Shown piece after piece: positions 61,640 to 64,000 of a stretch of 64,000 nucleotides of DNA; positions within the stretch are counted from its first letter, which is position 1, and each line of letters opens with the position of its first letter. The notes beneath the pieces are model-generated. The model searched no databases and had not been told where the DNA came from. It saw only the letters and a program-made list of their open reading frames with translations. Both the position numbers and the translations under genes were made by a program. Source of the DNA: Ixodes scapularis (taxonomy: Eukaryota; Arthropoda; Arachnida; Ixodida; Ixodidae); contig NW_024609880.1 in assembly GCF_016920785.2 (NCBI RefSeq), forward strand, positions 55,308,121 to 55,372,120, given 5' to 3'.

Positions 61640-64000
61640 TTGTATGTTGTTTTTAAGGAAATCTTTAAATGCACTTGTCAAATCTGTAATAGTTGACAGC
61701 GATGGTCGGTTTGTTATCTCTGATTGCAGTATTAACAATGTTGAGTATAGAATAATAAATCTGTACGCGCGGAACGAAACAAATGCAAGGAAAAAGTTTT
61801 TTGAGCGCATTTATTCATTTTTAGACTGTCAACGAAAACTTGTTATGTTGGGGGACTTCAACTGCGTTTGCGACGCGAGGGATCGTACTAGTAGAACACG
61901 ACACTCCGATAGTAGTACAAGAATTTTAAACGAAATGACAACGGAATTTACCTTACAAGATGTTGCAAATTATCAAAGAAGTTACGCAAATTTATGGTTC
62001 ACCCATTTTCAGTCCAAGAGTCATGCTCGCCTTGACAGAGTATATGTGTCAATTGAACTTTTAACTGGATTTGATGATTATAATGTGTTGCCAGTTTATT
62101 TTTCTGACCATGCACTGGTGTTTTTTGTTGTGGGAGGGAAAAAGATGAAATCTAGGTTTTGTTGGGATCTGTGGAAACTTAACAACAACGTCCTCGAAGA
62201 TGAATTGTTTAATGAGATGGTGGATAACTTAATCAGCAGAATGCTGAATGTAAGTCTCAGCGCGAGCGAGCGATGGGGGTGGTTTAAACGCGAGGTGAAA
62301 TTATGTGCTATGGAACGTTCCGCCACGCTTGCCTATTGGAAGAGGGCCGAGGAAAGGCTACTAAAGGAAGACCTCCGTAGACTATGTCACCTCGAGAGCG
62401 AAAATCCGGGAGGGTTTGAGGCCCAGCTTAAGCAAGTCAAGGACAATATTGCGCAATTAGAGAAATATCAAGGGGCTCTGATACGTGCTCGCGCTGAGAA
62501 ATACATTCTTGGTGAACAACCAACCAAACGGGCATTGAGCGCCGAGGCGAAATATGTGAAAAAGAAACAAATTGTAGAAATAGAACACAGTGGCTTGCTC
62601 AGCAGTCGTCCCGATGTCATAGAAAAGGCATTTACTGAGTATTATCGCAACCTCTTCGCGCACAAAAGGCACGGGAGTGACTCGCAGCTCGCTGATTATC
62701 TTGCAGTGATGCCGCGGCTAAGCGACGAGATAAAGGAGCGACTGGACGAGCCGATAAGCGTGGTTGAGATCGAGAAAGCGATTGGCGAACTGGCGACAAA
62801 GAAATCTCCGGGTCCTGACGGTTTGACTGCAGCTTTTTATAAGAAATATAAACATGTCGCCACCAAGCACCTTCCCGCAGTAATAACCGAGGCATATGAG
62901 ACGAAGCAATTACCACCGTCATTAATGAACACGCATACGGTACTTATCCCCAAGGAGGATGAGGAATGCAAGCTAAAAAATATAAAGAATTACAGGCCTA
63001 TAGCACTTGGCAATGTCGACTATAAAATATTAATGAAAGTATTAGCCCGCCGATTGCAAAACGTCATAAGTGAAATCGTAGGGGACCATCAGACATGTAG
63101 AATTAAAGGGAGGTCCATTTTAACAAATGTTCACGTTGCGAGGAGTATACTAGAGCTTTGCGATGAAGATCTAGATCAGGTTGCCATGCTCCGGATTGAT
63201 CTGGAGAAGGCATTTGACCGTGTGCAGTATCAGGTACTTTACAAAATATTAGAGTATGTACGAGTAGGCGAACTTCTAATTAGCTTTGTTCAAATGGCGT
63301 ACACGGGGTGCACTACACAGCTTATAATCAACGGTAAGCCAACCACCCGTATTGGGGTTAACTCATCAGTTAAGCAAGGATGCCCTTTATCTCCATTGTT
63401 ATTTAGTATTTATTTGGAGCCGTTTTGTAGAAAAGTAATAAAAAATAGTAAGATTATTGGTTTTTCCCTTCATAATATCGAAGTCAAACTTTTGTCGTAC
63501 GCAGATGATGTTGCTCTATTTTGTAAATATAAGAGTAGTATTGCCGAAGCTGTGAACTGACCGGAGCGGCAGTTAACTGGCAGAAGTGTCGTGGCCTCTG
63601 GCACGGTACATGGGCCACGAAACCCGACGTTTTTCAGGACATAAGTTTTATGACCACCCCGCCTAAATATCTGGGTGTTCCAATACAACATTACAAAAGG
63701 TCTAACGCTTATTGGTCGACGGTAGTTAAGGAAACGCACGAGAAAGCTGGTAAATGGGGAGGGTGGGAGATGGCTATCTTTACGCGCGCCACTGTTTGTA
63801 ATATTTTTTTAGTAGCTAAATTTTGGTACGGTCTTCAAGTTTTGGCATGCGCTCGAGTAAACATGCAAAAACTACATCGTATCTTTGCTGTGTTCATCTG
63901 GCGGTCCGGGCGGGAAAAAGTATGTCGCCATAATCTGTTTCGTCGCGTGAGTAAAGGAGGGCTTTCATTATCACATGTGTTCATCAAGCAAATAGTTTCG
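61640..64000 (+). mobile_element. Tx1/L1-like LINE ORF2 fragment, 5'-truncated and frameshifted
   Basis: Open for 638 codons from 61644 to TGA at 63558-63560. First, the C-terminal half of an APE-type endonuclease (LVMLGDFNCVCDARD, SHARLDRVYVS, SDHALVFF), then reverse transcriptase: KKSPGPDGLTAAFYKKY, NYRPIALGNVDYKILMKVLA, MLRIDLEKAFDRVQY, VKQGCPLSPLLFSIYLEPF and LLSYADDVALF (catalytic YADD). After 63557 the sequence continues in another frame (LTGAAVNWQKCRGLW, then PPKYLGVPIQHY) to the window end, so a small deletion/frameshift has broken it. The N-terminal endonuclease and any ORF1 are absent. A 19 bp direct repeat (GTTGTATGTTGTTTTTAAGG-like) marks the 5' edge. Clade judged from motif style. 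Confidence 0.9.

Overview
The window looks like nuclear DNA of an arthropod, most likely a tick. The reasons are one large intron-rich integrin beta gene whose cytoplasmic tail is very close to insect/arachnid beta-PS, long AT-rich introns, and heavy loading with short terminal-inverted-repeat (TIR) elements, LINEs and a satellite. The species assignment is inference. No bacterial genes, CRISPR arrays or convincing functional tRNA genes were seen.

Layout. (1) 784-2135, minus: two coding exons of a C2H2 zinc-finger protein; its first exon was not found and its 3' part runs off or was not recognised. (2) 4.2-36.0 kb, plus: a complete beta-PS-type integrin gene. I reconstructed 20 coding exons with matching splice phases, 2412 nt and 803 residues, plus a probable 5' noncoding exon and a ~1.6 kb 3' UTR ending at an AATAAA. 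Its introns hold most of the mobile DNA: TACTGTAA-type and AAAGGG-type MITEs, a nested Tigger/CENPB-like cluster, GC-rich elements with repetitive cores, near-perfect palindromes, an old hAT MITE and a minisatellite. (3) 36.9-38.2 kb: an element built of GAAnnTTC-type motifs. (4) 38.3-44.3 kb: about 57 copies of a ~104 bp AT-rich satellite containing an internal duplicated block. (5) 44.8-46.5 kb: another TIR element, then a broken LINE reverse transcriptase on the minus strand (46.6-47.4 kb). (6) 47.4-50.4 kb: nothing recognisable. (7) 50.4-60.7 kb, minus: a gene encoding a signal peptide, Ser/Thr/Pro-rich mucin-like region, EGF-like module, SEA-like module, two more EGF-like modules, one transmembrane helix and a short cytoplasmic tail. 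Nine exons join in phase (582 residues), with a TATAAAAG box upstream. Its third exon also reads through to its own stop and an AATAAA, suggesting a shorter secreted form. (8) 61.6-64.0 kb, plus: a 5'-truncated, frameshifted Tx1/L1-like LINE running off the end.

The two well-supported genes both encode cell-surface proteins: an adhesion receptor and a mucin-like EGF/SEA receptor. Nothing in the sequence shows that they work together. The most checkable novelties are the two phase-compatible alternative 3' ends (integrin exon at 33.18 kb; mucin composite exon at 57.5-57.8 kb), the mucin/SEA receptor itself, and the organisation of the satellite and foldback elements.
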